This document shows positions 10,482 through 18,995 of a DNA stretch of 64,000 nt, piece after piece; positions within the stretch are counted from its first letter, which is position 1; each line of letters opens with the position of its first letter. The position numbers were made by a program, and so were the translations under genes. A model generated the notes under the pieces. It was not told where the DNA came from, did no database searches, and saw only the letters and a program-made list of their open reading frames with translations. The stretch lies in contig NZ_JAXIVS010000002.1 of NCBI RefSeq assembly GCF_034259325.1, positions 744,001 through 808,000 on the forward strand, given 5' to 3'. This DNA comes from Hyalangium ruber (GTDB taxonomy: Bacteria; Myxococcota; Myxococcia; Myxococcales; Myxococcaceae).

Positions 10482-12526
10482 CGACGACACCTTTACCTGG
10501 GCGCGTGTTCGACGCGCTCAGCCGGGAGGTAGCGCTCGTCTGCGACGCCTCGGGAACCATTACCTGGGTGGACGAGCGCGCCGAGCGGGTCCTCTCCGCG
10601 AGCGTGGGGCAGAAGCTGCGCGCCCTGGCCGCCCAGGGCACCGAGGAGAAGGTGGACCGACTGCTCACCCAGGCGCGGGATGAGCGCGTGGAGGGCTGGG
10701 AGCTCATCCTCTGTCGCGGAGGAGAGAAGCCCACCACCTTCGCCTTCAGCGTCCAGCCCTATGAGGGCGTGCTGGTGATGATGGGCAGCCTGGTGCCCGA
10801 GGACTACGGCAACGCGCTGGGACAGGTGAGCTCCACGCTGAGCGAGCTGGCGGCGCTCCACCGCGAGACGGAGCGCCAGCAGCGCGAGCTGCAGCGCCGC
10901 GCCGACGAGCTGCAGCGCCTCAACAAGGACCTCGAGGAGTCCAACCGCGGCGTGCGCAGCCTCCATGACGCGCTGGACGAGAAGGCCGAGAGCCTCCAGC
11001 GTGCCTCCGAGGTGAAGAGCCGCGTGGTGGCCAACGTCAGCCACGAGTTCCGCACCCCGCTGCACTCCATCCTCGGCCTGTCCAAGGTGCTGCTCAACCC
11101 GCTCAACGGCCAGCTCTCCGGCGAGCAGGAGAAGCAGGTCCACTTCATCCGCACCTCGGCCGAGGCGCTCTACGAGCTGGTCAATGACCTGCTGGACCTG
11201 TCCAAGGCGGAGGCCGGCAAGGCGGTGCTGCGCCACACCCGCTTCGCGGCCGGCGAGTTCCTGAGCGCGCTGCGCGGCATGATGCGGCCGCTGCTGCCCC
11301 CCGAGTCGTCCGTGGAGCTCATCTTCCCCGAGCCCCAGGAGGAGCTGGAGCTGGAGACGGACCAGGCCAAGCTCAGCCAGGTGCTGCGCAACCTCGTCTC
11401 CAACGCGGTGAAGTTCACCGAGAAGGGGAGCATCACCGTCAGCGTGGCGCCAGGCCCGCGCGACACCGTGGCCTTCTCCGTGAAGGACACCGGCATCGGT
11501 ATCCCCCCGGAGCACCAGGAGCGCATCTTCGAGGAGTTCATCCAGGTGGAGACGCCCCTGCACCGCAAGGTGAAGGGCACCGGCCTGGGGTTGTCGCTGG
11601 CGCGGCGCCTGGCGGAGATGCTGGGCGGCACCCTCACCGTGCAGAGCACGCCCGGCCAGGGCTCCACCTTCACCCTCACCGTGCCCCGGATGCACCCGGA
11701 GGTGAAGGAGATGACGGGGCTCTCCGAGCGCGCCGAGAAGCTGGATCCCGCGCGCGCGCCCGTGCTGGTGCTGGAGGACGACCGGCAGACGCTCTTCCTC
11801 TACGAGAAGTACCTGGAGCGCTCTGGCTTCCAGGTGCTCCCGGTGCGCACCGTGGAGGACGCCCGTCGCACCCTGCAGCGCGTGCGCCCGGCCGCCATGG
11901 TGCTGGACGTCATGCTGGAGGGCGAGACGAGCTGGAACTTCCTGGCGGAGATGAAGACGAAGGAGCAGACGCGCGACATCCCCATCCTCGTCGTCACCAT
12001 CACCGACCGCGAGCAGAAGGCGCGCGCCCTGGGCGCCGATGAGTTCTGGCTCAAGCCGGTGGAGGCCACCCAGCTGCTCCGCAAGCTGGGAGAGCTGGCC
12101 AACCGCGGCCCCGTCGAGCGCATCCTGATCATCGACGACGACGAGGTCCACCGCTACCTGCTCAAGCAGTTGCTCAAGGACACCCCCTACGCGCTGCTGG
12201 AGGCGCGGGGAGGCCGCGAAGGCCTCCTCATGGCCCGCGAGCAGGCCCCACACCTCATCTTCCTGGACTTCCTCCTGCCGGACATCACGGCCTTCGACGT
12301 GCTGGACGAGATGAAGGCGGACCCCCGCACGCGGGAGATACCCGTCATCCTCCAGACGGCCCATGAGCTGAAGGAGGACGAGCGCACGCGGCTGGGCCGC
12401 GAGACGGCGGCCATCCTCGCCAAGCACACCCTGAGTCGCGAGGTCGCCATCTCGCGCATCCGTGACGCCCTGTCCAAGGCCGGTCTGGGCTCGCGCGTCG
12501 AGGAACGGGAGGTTCGCCGTGGTTGA
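10478..12526 (+). CDS. PAS hybrid histidine kinase with two receiver domains
   Basis: A 682-residue soluble kinase. The order is a PAS-like domain (about 8-105), a coiled coil (about 115-180), HisKA with VSHEFRTP (phospho-acceptor His189), HATPase (NAVKFTEKG, DTGIGIP, GTGLGLSLARR), a receiver domain (Asp477 in VLDVML, Lys in LKP) and a second receiver (Asp597 in FLDFLLPD). There is no membrane segment, so it senses something in the cytoplasm, consistent with input from the B12-binding protein encoded two genes upstream. The start ATG overlaps the previous stop. Two receivers imply a multi-step phosphorelay. Confidence 0.95.
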   Translation: MTTTPLPGRVFDALSREVALVCDASGTITWVDERAERVLSASVGQKLRALAAQGTEEKVDRLLTQARDERVEGWELILCRGGEKPTTFAFSVQPYEGVLVMMGSLVPEDYGNALGQVSSTLSELAALHRETERQQRELQRRADELQRLNKDLEESNRGVRSLHDALDEKAESLQRASEVKSRVVANVSHEFRTPLHSILGLSKVLLNPLNGQLSGEQEKQVHFIRTSAEALYELVNDLLDLSKAEAGKAVLRHTRFAAGEFLSALRGMMRPLLPPESSVELIFPEPQEELELETDQAKLSQVLRNLVSNAVKFTEKGSITVSVAPGPRDTVAFSVKDTGIGIPPEHQERIFEEFIQVETPLHRKVKGTGLGLSLARRLAEMLGGTLTVQSTPGQGSTFTLTVPRMHPEVKEMTGLSERAEKLDPARAPVLVLEDDRQTLFLYEKYLERSGFQVLPVRTVEDARRTLQRVRPAAMVLDVMLEGETSWNFLAEMKTKEQTRDIPILVVTITDREQKARALGADEFWLKPVEATQLLRKLGELANRGPVERILIIDDDEVHRYLLKQLLKDTPYALLEARGGREGLLMAREQAPHLIFLDFLLPDITAFDVLDEMKADPRTREIPVILQTAHELKEDERTRLGRETAAILAKHTLSREVAISRIRDALSKAGLGSRVEEREVRRG

Positions 12527-14051
12527 GCCGCATATCGTCACCGTCCTCAACGTCAACGACGACGACGCCAGCCGCTACATGGTCACCCGCATCCTGGAGA
12601 TGTCGGGGCACCGGGTCATCGAGGCCGGTACGGGAGGCGACGCCCTGCGCCTGGCCGCGGAGCTGCGGCCGGAGCTCGTCATCCTGGACGTGCGGCTGCC
12701 GGACCTCAGCGGCTACGAGGTGGCCGCGCGGCTGCGCGCCAACCCCGAGACGGCCTCGCTCTCGGTGATGCACACCTCGGCCACCTTCGTCACGGCGGAC
12801 AAGCGGGTGCAGGGCCTGGACAGCGGCGCGGACGCCTACCTCACCGAGCCCTTCGAGCCGGCCGAGCTGCTGGCCACGGTGAAGAGCCTGTTGCGCCTGC
12901 GCCACGCCGAGCGCGAGCTGCGCCAGCGCGCCGACCAGCTCGCCGAGGCGGACCGCCGCAAGGACGAGTTCCTGGCCATGCTCGCCCACGAGCTGCGCAA
13001 TCCGCTGGCCGCCATCATGACGGCCATCGGCATCCTCGAGCGCAAGTCCACCGAGGACGCCAAGGAGACGCGCATGCGCTCCATCATCCACCGGCAGACG
13101 CACCACCTGGCGCGGCTGGTGGATGATCTGCTGGACGTCAGCCGCATCACCCGCGGCAAGGTGGAGCTGCGCCGCACGCGCCTGGACCTCGTGGAGGTGC
13201 TGCGTCAGGCGCTCACCCTCATCCGCCCGGTGGCCGAGGGGCGCGGGCTGAGCCTGGAGTCCACGCTGCCCGAGCAGCCGCTCTGGCTGGAGGCGGATGG
13301 CACCCGCCTGGAGCAGGTCTTCACCAACCTGCTGGACAACGCCGCCAAGTACTCGGACGCCGGCGGCAACATCCGCGTGCAGCTCTTCCAGGAGGGAGTG
13401 GACGGCAGCGCCCGGGCGGTGGTGCGCATCACCGACACGGGCATCGGCATCCCCGCCCACAAGCTGCCCACCATCTTCGAGCTCTTCGCCCAGGCGGATG
13501 AGACGCTGGAGCGCTCACGTGGGGGCCTGGGCATCGGGCTGACGCTGGTGCGCAACCTCGTGGAGATGCATGGCGGCATCGTCTACGCCAACAGCCCGGG
13601 AGCGGGCCGGGGCAGCGAGTTCGTGGTGAAGCTCCCCCTGGCCGCGCACCAACTGGCGCTGAAGGGCGACTCGCTCACGGCGCCCGAGCGCCCGCGCCAG
13701 CGCCGCATCCTCCTGGTGGAGGACAACTCGGACGCGCGCCAGGCGCTCCAGGACCTGCTGGAGCTGTGGGGTCACCAGGTGCAGGTGGCGCAGGACGGCA
13801 TGGGCGGCGTCGCCACCGCGCTGGAGATCCGCCCGGAGCTGGCGCTGGTGGACATCGGCCTGCCGGGGCTGGACGGCTACCGCGTGGCGCAGGAGCTCCG
13901 GGCTCGGGTGGGGCAGGAGATCCGGCTGGTGGCCATCACCGGCTACGGCGGGCCCGAGGACCGTTCGCGCGCGCTTCAGGCGGGCTTCGACCACCACCTG
14001 GTCAAGCCGGTGAAGCCGGACGAGCTGAACCGGCTGCTGACGAACCTCTGA
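12519..14051 (+). CDS. REC-HisKA-HATPase-REC hybrid kinase
   Basis: A 510-residue protein read from GTG 12519, preceded by GGGAGG; the upstream in-frame ATG at 12462 lies inside the previous gene and is less likely. The order is an N-terminal receiver (Asp57 in ILDVRLPD), HisKA (AHELRNP, His157), HATPase (NAAKYSDAG, DTGIGIP, GGLGIGLTLV) and a C-terminal receiver (LVEDN, VDIGLPG, KPVKP). In the first receiver the conserved Lys is Glu (LTEPFEP), which may alter phosphorylation-dependent switching. It overlaps the previous kinase gene by 8 bases and is the last gene of the B12 operon, presumably accepting signals from the upstream kinase. Confidence 0.93.
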   Translation: MVEPHIVTVLNVNDDDASRYMVTRILEMSGHRVIEAGTGGDALRLAAELRPELVILDVRLPDLSGYEVAARLRANPETASLSVMHTSATFVTADKRVQGLDSGADAYLTEPFEPAELLATVKSLLRLRHAERELRQRADQLAEADRRKDEFLAMLAHELRNPLAAIMTAIGILERKSTEDAKETRMRSIIHRQTHHLARLVDDLLDVSRITRGKVELRRTRLDLVEVLRQALTLIRPVAEGRGLSLESTLPEQPLWLEADGTRLEQVFTNLLDNAAKYSDAGGNIRVQLFQEGVDGSARAVVRITDTGIGIPAHKLPTIFELFAQADETLERSRGGLGIGLTLVRNLVEMHGGIVYANSPGAGRGSEFVVKLPLAAHQLALKGDSLTAPERPRQRRILLVEDNSDARQALQDLLELWGHQVQVAQDGMGGVATALEIRPELALVDIGLPGLDGYRVAQELRARVGQEIRLVAITGYGGPEDRSRALQAGFDHHLVKPVKPDELNRLLTNL

Positions 14052-14063
14052 GTCGAGGCGCGC

Positions 14064-14432
14064 TCAGCGCCTCAGCAGCGCCTTGGCTACCAGTCCCAGC
14101 AGCTTGATGTGCGCGGACTCGAGCTGCCGCAGGCTGCGCAGCAGCCGGCGGATCTCAGGCCGCTCGGCGGGAACCGAGGGGGGCTCCGCCGCCGTGCTGC
14201 GGGCCGGAGGCCCGTGCTGAGCCAGGCCCAGCAGCTCATCCGAGGAGACGTTCAGCTCATGGCACAGCTTGAGCAGTGTCTGAACGCTGGGGAGCATGCC
14301 GCCGCGCTCGAGACGTCCGTACACCTCCGTCGCCACATCGATCCGCTCCGCCACGTCCGCTTGCGTAAGCTCCAGGCGCATCCGGGCGGAACGTGCCGCA
14401 GCGCCAATTGTCGTTGCGAGTTTCTTGTCCAT
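14064..14432 (-). CDS. XRE-family transcriptional regulator
   Basis: A 122-residue protein with an N-terminal Cro/CI-type helix-turn-helix (ARMRLELTQADVAERIDVATEVYGRLERGG, about residues 14-45, and continuing to LNVSSDELLGL). It also has a short Pro/Ala-rich linker and a basic helical C-terminus (RRLLRSLRQLESAHIKLLGLVAKALLRR), possibly for dimerisation. An AAGGA ribosome binding site precedes the ATG. It is convergent with the kinase operon, ending 13 bases from it; no operator can be assigned. Confidence 0.88.
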   Translation of the reverse strand: MDKKLATTIGAAARSARMRLELTQADVAERIDVATEVYGRLERGGMLPSVQTLLKLCHELNVSSDELLGLAQHGPPARSTAAEPPSVPAERPEIRRLLRSLRQLESAHIKLLGLVAKALLRR

Positions 14433-14935
14433 GCTTCCTTGCCCGACCCGAAAGGTGCGGTTGACGGCTTAGGACGTATGGAGGCAGACGCACAGAACTT
14501 GCCGGGTAGATCTCCGCGTCTTCACCTGGCAGGTCGCGAACTGGAACAGGATGGCGCACCGCGGCGTCCGAGTCCCGAGGGGGACGCACCACGTCGGGTC
14601 TCTCACCCTACGGGGCAAGACACCTCCGGCGCGCTCTCATCGGAAGCCCTTTTCCCTCGGGGCGCGGGCTTTTTCCGAGCGTGACGTCCCCCCGTCCCAA
14701 CCCAGGAAGACCCGTCCACTGTCCACATCCGGGAGGTCACCTGCCCGAGAAGTGCCTGTCATCGCTCGGAACCCGAAAACGCGGATCCGACCCGTCAGGT
14801 TCTCACGTCTCCGCGTGTTGGAGCCGTATCGGACGTGAACCTGCTACGTCTGGAACAGATCCACCCATGCAGGGCAAGCGTGCTCGAAGCGGGCGGGCGA
14901 GCACCCGCGACAGCCCGGAGTGCCCTAGGCTGTAG
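14433..14935. other. 503-base intergenic region, no gene seen
   Basis: This lies between the divergent XRE regulator and chemoreceptor genes. Open frames here have no ribosome binding sites or recognisable products. A stem with arms AGCCC (14645-14649) and GGGCT (14666-14670) followed by T residues may be a weak terminator on the + strand, but no gene reads into it. It presumably holds both divergent promoters; I could not identify them. Confidence 0.5.
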
Positions 14936-16597
14936 GTGATGGCGCTGGCATTGGGACGTCGCAGCTTGCTGCTGAAATTGTACCTCGCGATGGGAGTGGT
15001 GACGCTGCCACTGCTCCTGCTGCATCCCCTGTACGTCCTGCCCGCGGTGCGGGAGCAACTCCACCAGGACCGCGTGCATGCGATGCGGCAGGTGGTCGAA
15101 ATGGCGTACGGCGTGCTGGAGAGCTACGAGGCTCGCGTGCGCAAGGGCGAGCTGACGACAGTCCAGGCCCAGGCCGAGGCGGCGCGACTGCTCCAGGTGC
15201 TGCGCTACGACAACGGCGCCGAGTATTTCTGGGTGAACGACCTGTCGACGCGGCTGGTGATGCACCCATACCTGCCCGCGATGCTGGGCAAGGACCTGAC
15301 CGACTACCAGGACGTGGACGGCAAGCGCGTCTTCGTGGACATCGTCACGCTGGCGCGCGAGCAGGGCGAGGGCTTCATCCGCTACCGCGCCACGCGCCCC
15401 GGCGAGGAGCGGGCGCTGCCCAAGGAGTCCTACGTGAAGCTCTTCACCCCATGGGGCTGGGTGGTGGGCACGGGCGTGTACCTGGAGGACATCGAGCGGG
15501 AGGTGGTGGAACTGCAGCGGCGCCTGGTGATGGCGGCCTTCGCGGCGCTGCTGCTGGTGGGGCTGGTGGGGCTGGTCTTCTCGCGGCTGGTGGTGCGTCC
15601 GATCGGCGCGCTGTCGGAGGCGGCGCGCCGGGTGGCCCGGGGAGACCTGCGCTTCACGGTGCCGGTGAGCTCCGAGGACGAGGTGGGCCAGCTGGGGCAG
15701 GCCTTCAACACCATGGTGACGGGAATCCGCGAGACGGTGCGGGGCATCGCCGACGTGGCGGTGTCCACGGTGGCGGACGCGGAGCGCATCCGCCACTCGG
15801 CGGACATCCTCTCCCATGCCACCCGCGAGCAGTGTGACCAGCTCCAACACCTGGCGGATGCCGTGCAGGAGATGAGCCGGGACCTGTCCCAGGGCGCGCA
15901 GCGGGCTTTGAACACCGCCGAGGCAGCGGCCAACAACGGCCGCGTGGCGAAGGAGGGCGGGGAGACGGTGGACCACGCCTCGCGGAAGATCTCGGAGATC
16001 GTCCAGGTGGTGCAGCACTCGGCGCAGACGGTGGCGCGGCTGCAGGCCTCCAGCGAGGTGGTGACGCAGATGCTCCGGCTCATCCAGGACGTGTCCAACG
16101 AGACGAACATCCTGGCCGTCAACACCGCCATCGAGGCGGCCCGGGCCGGCGAGCACGGCAAGGGCTTCGGGGTGGTGGCCAGCGAGGTTCGCAAGCTGGC
16201 CCACCGCTCGCACATCGTGGTGCTGCAGATCGAACAGCTGCTCAAGCAGAACCAGGAGGACACCAGCGCTGCGGCGACGCTGATGCGTCAGGGCACGGCG
16301 AAGGTGGAGGAGGGCATGCGGCTGTCGTCCGCCACGGGCGAGGCGCTGGCGCGCATCGTCACCGGGGTGCGGGATATCCACATGAAGGTGGGAGACATGG
16401 CCGCCGAAGGCTCCCGGCAGAGCATCACCGGGGAGAACATCTCCGAGCGCATCAAGTCGCTCTCCATCAACTCCATGGAGTCGGTCGCGGGCGTGGAGCA
16501 GATCGCCCAGGCGGTGGTGGACCTGCACGCCCAGGCCAAGCAGCTCTGGGCGCTGTCGGAGCGCTTCTCCTCCCGGAACGAGAAGAAGCGCTTCTGA
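14936..16597 (+). CDS. Methyl-accepting chemotaxis protein with Cache sensor
   Basis: A 553-residue chemoreceptor. The order is TM1 (about 12-33), a periplasmic single Cache domain (about 35-188, with the sCache_2 hallmark [16 protein letters not shown] and [10 protein letters not shown]), TM2 (about 193-214), HAMP ([17 protein letters not shown]) and a cytoplasmic signalling hairpin whose tip [33 protein letters not shown] is the conserved CheA/CheW contact. It has no C-terminal CheR-binding pentapeptide. Start is GTG 14936 or ATG 14939; the ribosome binding site is weak. No che genes are nearby, so it would feed one of the chemosensory systems encoded elsewhere. sCache_2 domains often bind small carboxylates, but the ligand is unknown here. 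Confidence 0.95.
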   Translation: MMALALGRRSLLLKLYLAMGVVTLPLLLLHPLYVLPAVREQLHQDRVHAMRQVVEMAYGVLESYEARVRKGELTTVQAQAEAARLLQVLRYDNGAEYFWVNDLSTRLVMHPYLPAMLGKDLTDYQDVDGKRVFVDIVTLAREQGEGFIRYRATRPGEERALPKESYVKLFTPWGWVVGTGVYLEDIEREVVELQRRLVMAAFAALLLVGLVGLVFSRLVVRPIGALSEAARRVARGDLRFTVPVSSEDEVGQLGQAFNTMVTGIRETVRGIADVAVSTVADAERIRHSADILSHATREQCDQLQHLADAVQEMSRDLSQGAQRALNTAEAAANNGRVAKEGGETVDHASRKISEIVQVVQHSAQTVARLQASSEVVTQMLRLIQDVSNETNILAVNTAIEAARAGEHGKGFGVVASEVRKLAHRSHIVVLQIEQLLKQNQEDTSAAATLMRQGTAKVEEGMRLSSATGEALARIVTGVRDIHMKVGDMAAEGSRQSITGENISERIKSLSINSMESVAGVEQIAQAVVDLHAQAKQLWALSERFSSRNEKKRF

Positions 16598-16606
16598 GGG
16601 CGCGGT

Positions 16607-18124
16607 TCAGGGCGTGCCGTGTCGGGTGGCCAGCGCGCGCCGGTCCACCTTCCCCGCGGCGGTGCGAGGCAGCGCGTCCACGAAGGACACGCTCTTGGGC
16701 GTCTTGTAGCGGGCCAGTCGCCCCTGGCAGTACGCGAGCAGGGTCTCGGCCGTGGGAGCCGTGCCCGGCCGCGAGACGATGAGCGCGCGCGGCACCTCAC
16801 CCCACTTCGGATCCGGCACGCCAATGACGGCCACCTCGGCCACCTCCGGGTGGCCCGCGAGCACGCTCTCCACCTCGGATGGGTAGATGTTCTCGCCGCC
16901 GGAGATGATGAGGTCCTTCACGCGGCCGACGATGCGGTAGCAGTTGTCCGCGTCACGCTCCGCCAGGTCTCCCGTGTGGAGCCACCCGCCCGCGAACGTC
17001 TTCGCGGTCTCCTCGGGCCGGCGCCAGTAGCCCGCGCACAGGTGCGGGCCGCGCAGGAGCAGCTCACCCTCCTGCCCATCACCGTCCAGCCGCGCATCGA
17101 CATGAAAGAGCGGCACGCCCACGGCGCCCGGCTTGCTCCGCACGAGCCCCGGCGGGAGCCAGAAGTTGTTGGGCCCCGCCTCGGTGAGCCCGTAGCCCGT
17201 CTTGAACGGCACGCCCCGGGCGAAGAAGCGCTCGAAGACGGGGCCGGGACACGGCGCGCCGCCGCTGATGAGCAGCTTGAGGCGCGAGAAGTCCACCGTG
17301 TCGAAGCGCGGGTGGCGCTGCATCTCGATGAACATGGTGGGCACGCCGAAGACGAGGCTCACCGCGCCTCGGTGTACCAGGTCGAACACCTGCTCCACCT
17401 CGAAGCCACGGCACACCACGGACGCGCCGCCCACGTACACCAGGGGCGTGGTGAAGACGTTGAGGCCGCCGGTGTGGAACAGGGGCGCGTTGAGCAGCGC
17501 CACGTCATCCGCGGTGAGGCCCCAGCTCAGCACGGTGTTGGCCGCGTTGGCGGTGATGGAGCCGTGGGTGAGGATGGCGGCCTTGGGCAGGCCGGTGCTG
17601 CCGCCGGTGTAGCAGAGCACCCACGGGTCGCTCGCCTCCAGCTCCAGGGGCGGCAGCGGGCTGTCGGGCTGCGCCTCCCGGGCGAAGAACAGGACATCCG
17701 TGGAGGGCCTCGAAGGCGAATCCTCCAGCGCCACGATGTGGCGGACGCTGGAAGCGTGGGGACGCACGGCCTCCACCTGCGCCTGGAAGTCGGGCCCATA
17801 GACGAGGACGAGGGGCTCGGCGTCCGCCAGCAACCCCTTGAGCTCCTCGGGGCTCAAGCGCCAGTTGAGCGGCTGGAGGATGGCGCCCAGCTTGGCGCAG
17901 GCGAAGAGCAGGTCCAGGTACTCCACGCAGTTCATCGCGAGCACGGCGACGCGGTCCCCACGCCGCACTCCGAGCGTGTCATGCAGCAGGTGGGCGGTAC
18001 GTTGGGCGGTGGCGTTCCACTCGCGGAAGGTGATGGGGCGCTCGCCACGCAGGGCGTCGATCAACGCGACACGATCGGGAGAGAGCTGGGCCCGCCGGGC
18101 CAGCCAGTCATGAGCGATGGGCAT
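16607..18124 (-). CDS. Acyl-CoA synthetase (AMP-forming)
   Basis: A 505-residue member of the ANL superfamily, which activates a carboxylic acid with ATP and then transfers it to CoA. Motifs in order are the P-loop YTGGSTGLPKAAILTHG, the A5 motif GYGLTEAGPN, A8 with HTGDLAERD, A9 SGGENIYPSEVESVL, and the C-terminal TAAGKVDRRAL with the catalytic Lys. Length fits medium/long-chain fatty acid ligases; the substrate cannot be fixed. It is divergent from the 3-hydroxybutyrate dehydrogenase gene, with only 62 bases between start codons, so the two probably share a control region. Confidence 0.93.
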   Translation of the reverse strand: MPIAHDWLARRAQLSPDRVALIDALRGERPITFREWNATAQRTAHLLHDTLGVRRGDRVAVLAMNCVEYLDLLFACAKLGAILQPLNWRLSPEELKGLLADAEPLVLVYGPDFQAQVEAVRPHASSVRHIVALEDSPSRPSTDVLFFAREAQPDSPLPPLELEASDPWVLCYTGGSTGLPKAAILTHGSITANAANTVLSWGLTADDVALLNAPLFHTGGLNVFTTPLVYVGGASVVCRGFEVEQVFDLVHRGAVSLVFGVPTMFIEMQRHPRFDTVDFSRLKLLISGGAPCPGPVFERFFARGVPFKTGYGLTEAGPNNFWLPPGLVRSKPGAVGVPLFHVDARLDGDGQEGELLLRGPHLCAGYWRRPEETAKTFAGGWLHTGDLAERDADNCYRIVGRVKDLIISGGENIYPSEVESVLAGHPEVAEVAVIGVPDPKWGEVPRALIVSRPGTAPTAETLLAYCQGRLARYKTPKSVSFVDALPRTAAGKVDRRALATRHGTP

Positions 18125-18186
18125 CGCGACGCAGGGTAGACCTTCGGAGCGGCATGCTCCACCATGCCGCTCAGCGAGAGAGGGAC

Positions 18187-18957
18187 ATGGGCGAACTGAC
18201 GGAGAAGTGCGCGGTGGTCACGGGAGCGGCGAACGGCATCGGCCTGGCGGTGGCCGAGGGGCTGAGCGCCCAGGGCGTGCGGGTGCTGATGGCGGACATC
18301 GACGAGGAGCGGGGCCAGGCCGCGGCGCGGAAGCTGCCGGGCGCGGTGTTCCAGCGGGCGGACATGGCCTCGCGGGAGGACTGCCGAGCCCTGGTGACAC
18401 GGGCGGAGCGGGAGTGGGGCCGGCTGGACATCCTGGTGAACAACGCCGGGCTGCAGCACGTGTCGCCCATCGAGGAGTTCCCCGAGGATCGCTGGGAGCA
18501 CCTGCTGCGCGTGATGCTCATCGGCCCGTTCCTGCTGACGAAGTACGGGCTGCCGCTGATGTACGCGCGAGGCTGGGGGCGCATCATCAACATCTCCTCG
18601 CTGCACGGGCTGGTGGCCTCGCCGTACAAGTCCGCCTACATCTCGGCCAAGCACGGCCTGATGGGGCTGACGAAGACGGTGGCGCTGGAGGCGGCGTCCA
18701 AGGGAGTCACCGTCAACGCCGTGTGTCCCAGCTACGTGCGCACCCCGCTGGTGGAGAAGCAGATCGCCGACCAGGCGCGCGTACACGGGCTGACCGAAGC
18801 GGAGGTCATCGAGAAGATCATGCTGGCGCCCGCGGCGGTGAAGCGCCTGCTGGAGCCCAGCGAGGTGGCCGCCTACGTGACGTTCCTCTGCTCCGAGGCG
18901 GCGGGCGGCATCACCGGCGCCGCCCAGGTCATCGACTGCGGCTGGACCGCGCGCTGA
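18187..18957 (+). CDS. bdhA: 3-hydroxybutyrate dehydrogenase
   Basis: A 256-residue classical SDR that oxidises 3-hydroxybutyrate to acetoacetate with NAD. The start at 18187 follows AGAGAGGG; an upstream ATG at 18154 lacks one. It shows the cofactor motif TGAANGIG, NNAG and the catalytic S-Y-K set (SSLHGLVASPYKSAYISAKH). The substrate-specific residues of bacterial 3-hydroxybutyrate dehydrogenases also appear: Gln in GLQHVSPI, His and Lys in SSLHG...YKSAY, Gln in VEKQI, and Trp in the C-terminal DCGWTAR. These support the specific call over a generic SDR. It probably serves use of polyhydroxybutyrate or ketone-body-like acids together with the flanking acyl-CoA ligase. Confidence 0.92.
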   Translation: MGELTEKCAVVTGAANGIGLAVAEGLSAQGVRVLMADIDEERGQAAARKLPGAVFQRADMASREDCRALVTRAEREWGRLDILVNNAGLQHVSPIEEFPEDRWEHLLRVMLIGPFLLTKYGLPLMYARGWGRIINISSLHGLVASPYKSAYISAKHGLMGLTKTVALEAASKGVTVNAVCPSYVRTPLVEKQIADQARVHGLTEAEVIEKIMLAPAAVKRLLEPSEVAAYVTFLCSEAAGGITGAAQVIDCGWTAR

Positions 18958-18995
18958 GGCTCCCCGCGCAGACCGCCCCCTCCGCGAAGCCAGGC

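Noticed and set aside
14551-14838. Two overlapping short + strand open frames (14551-14838 and 14681-14935)
   Set aside because: No ribosome binding site, Arg/Pro/Ser-rich sequence and no protein-like pattern.
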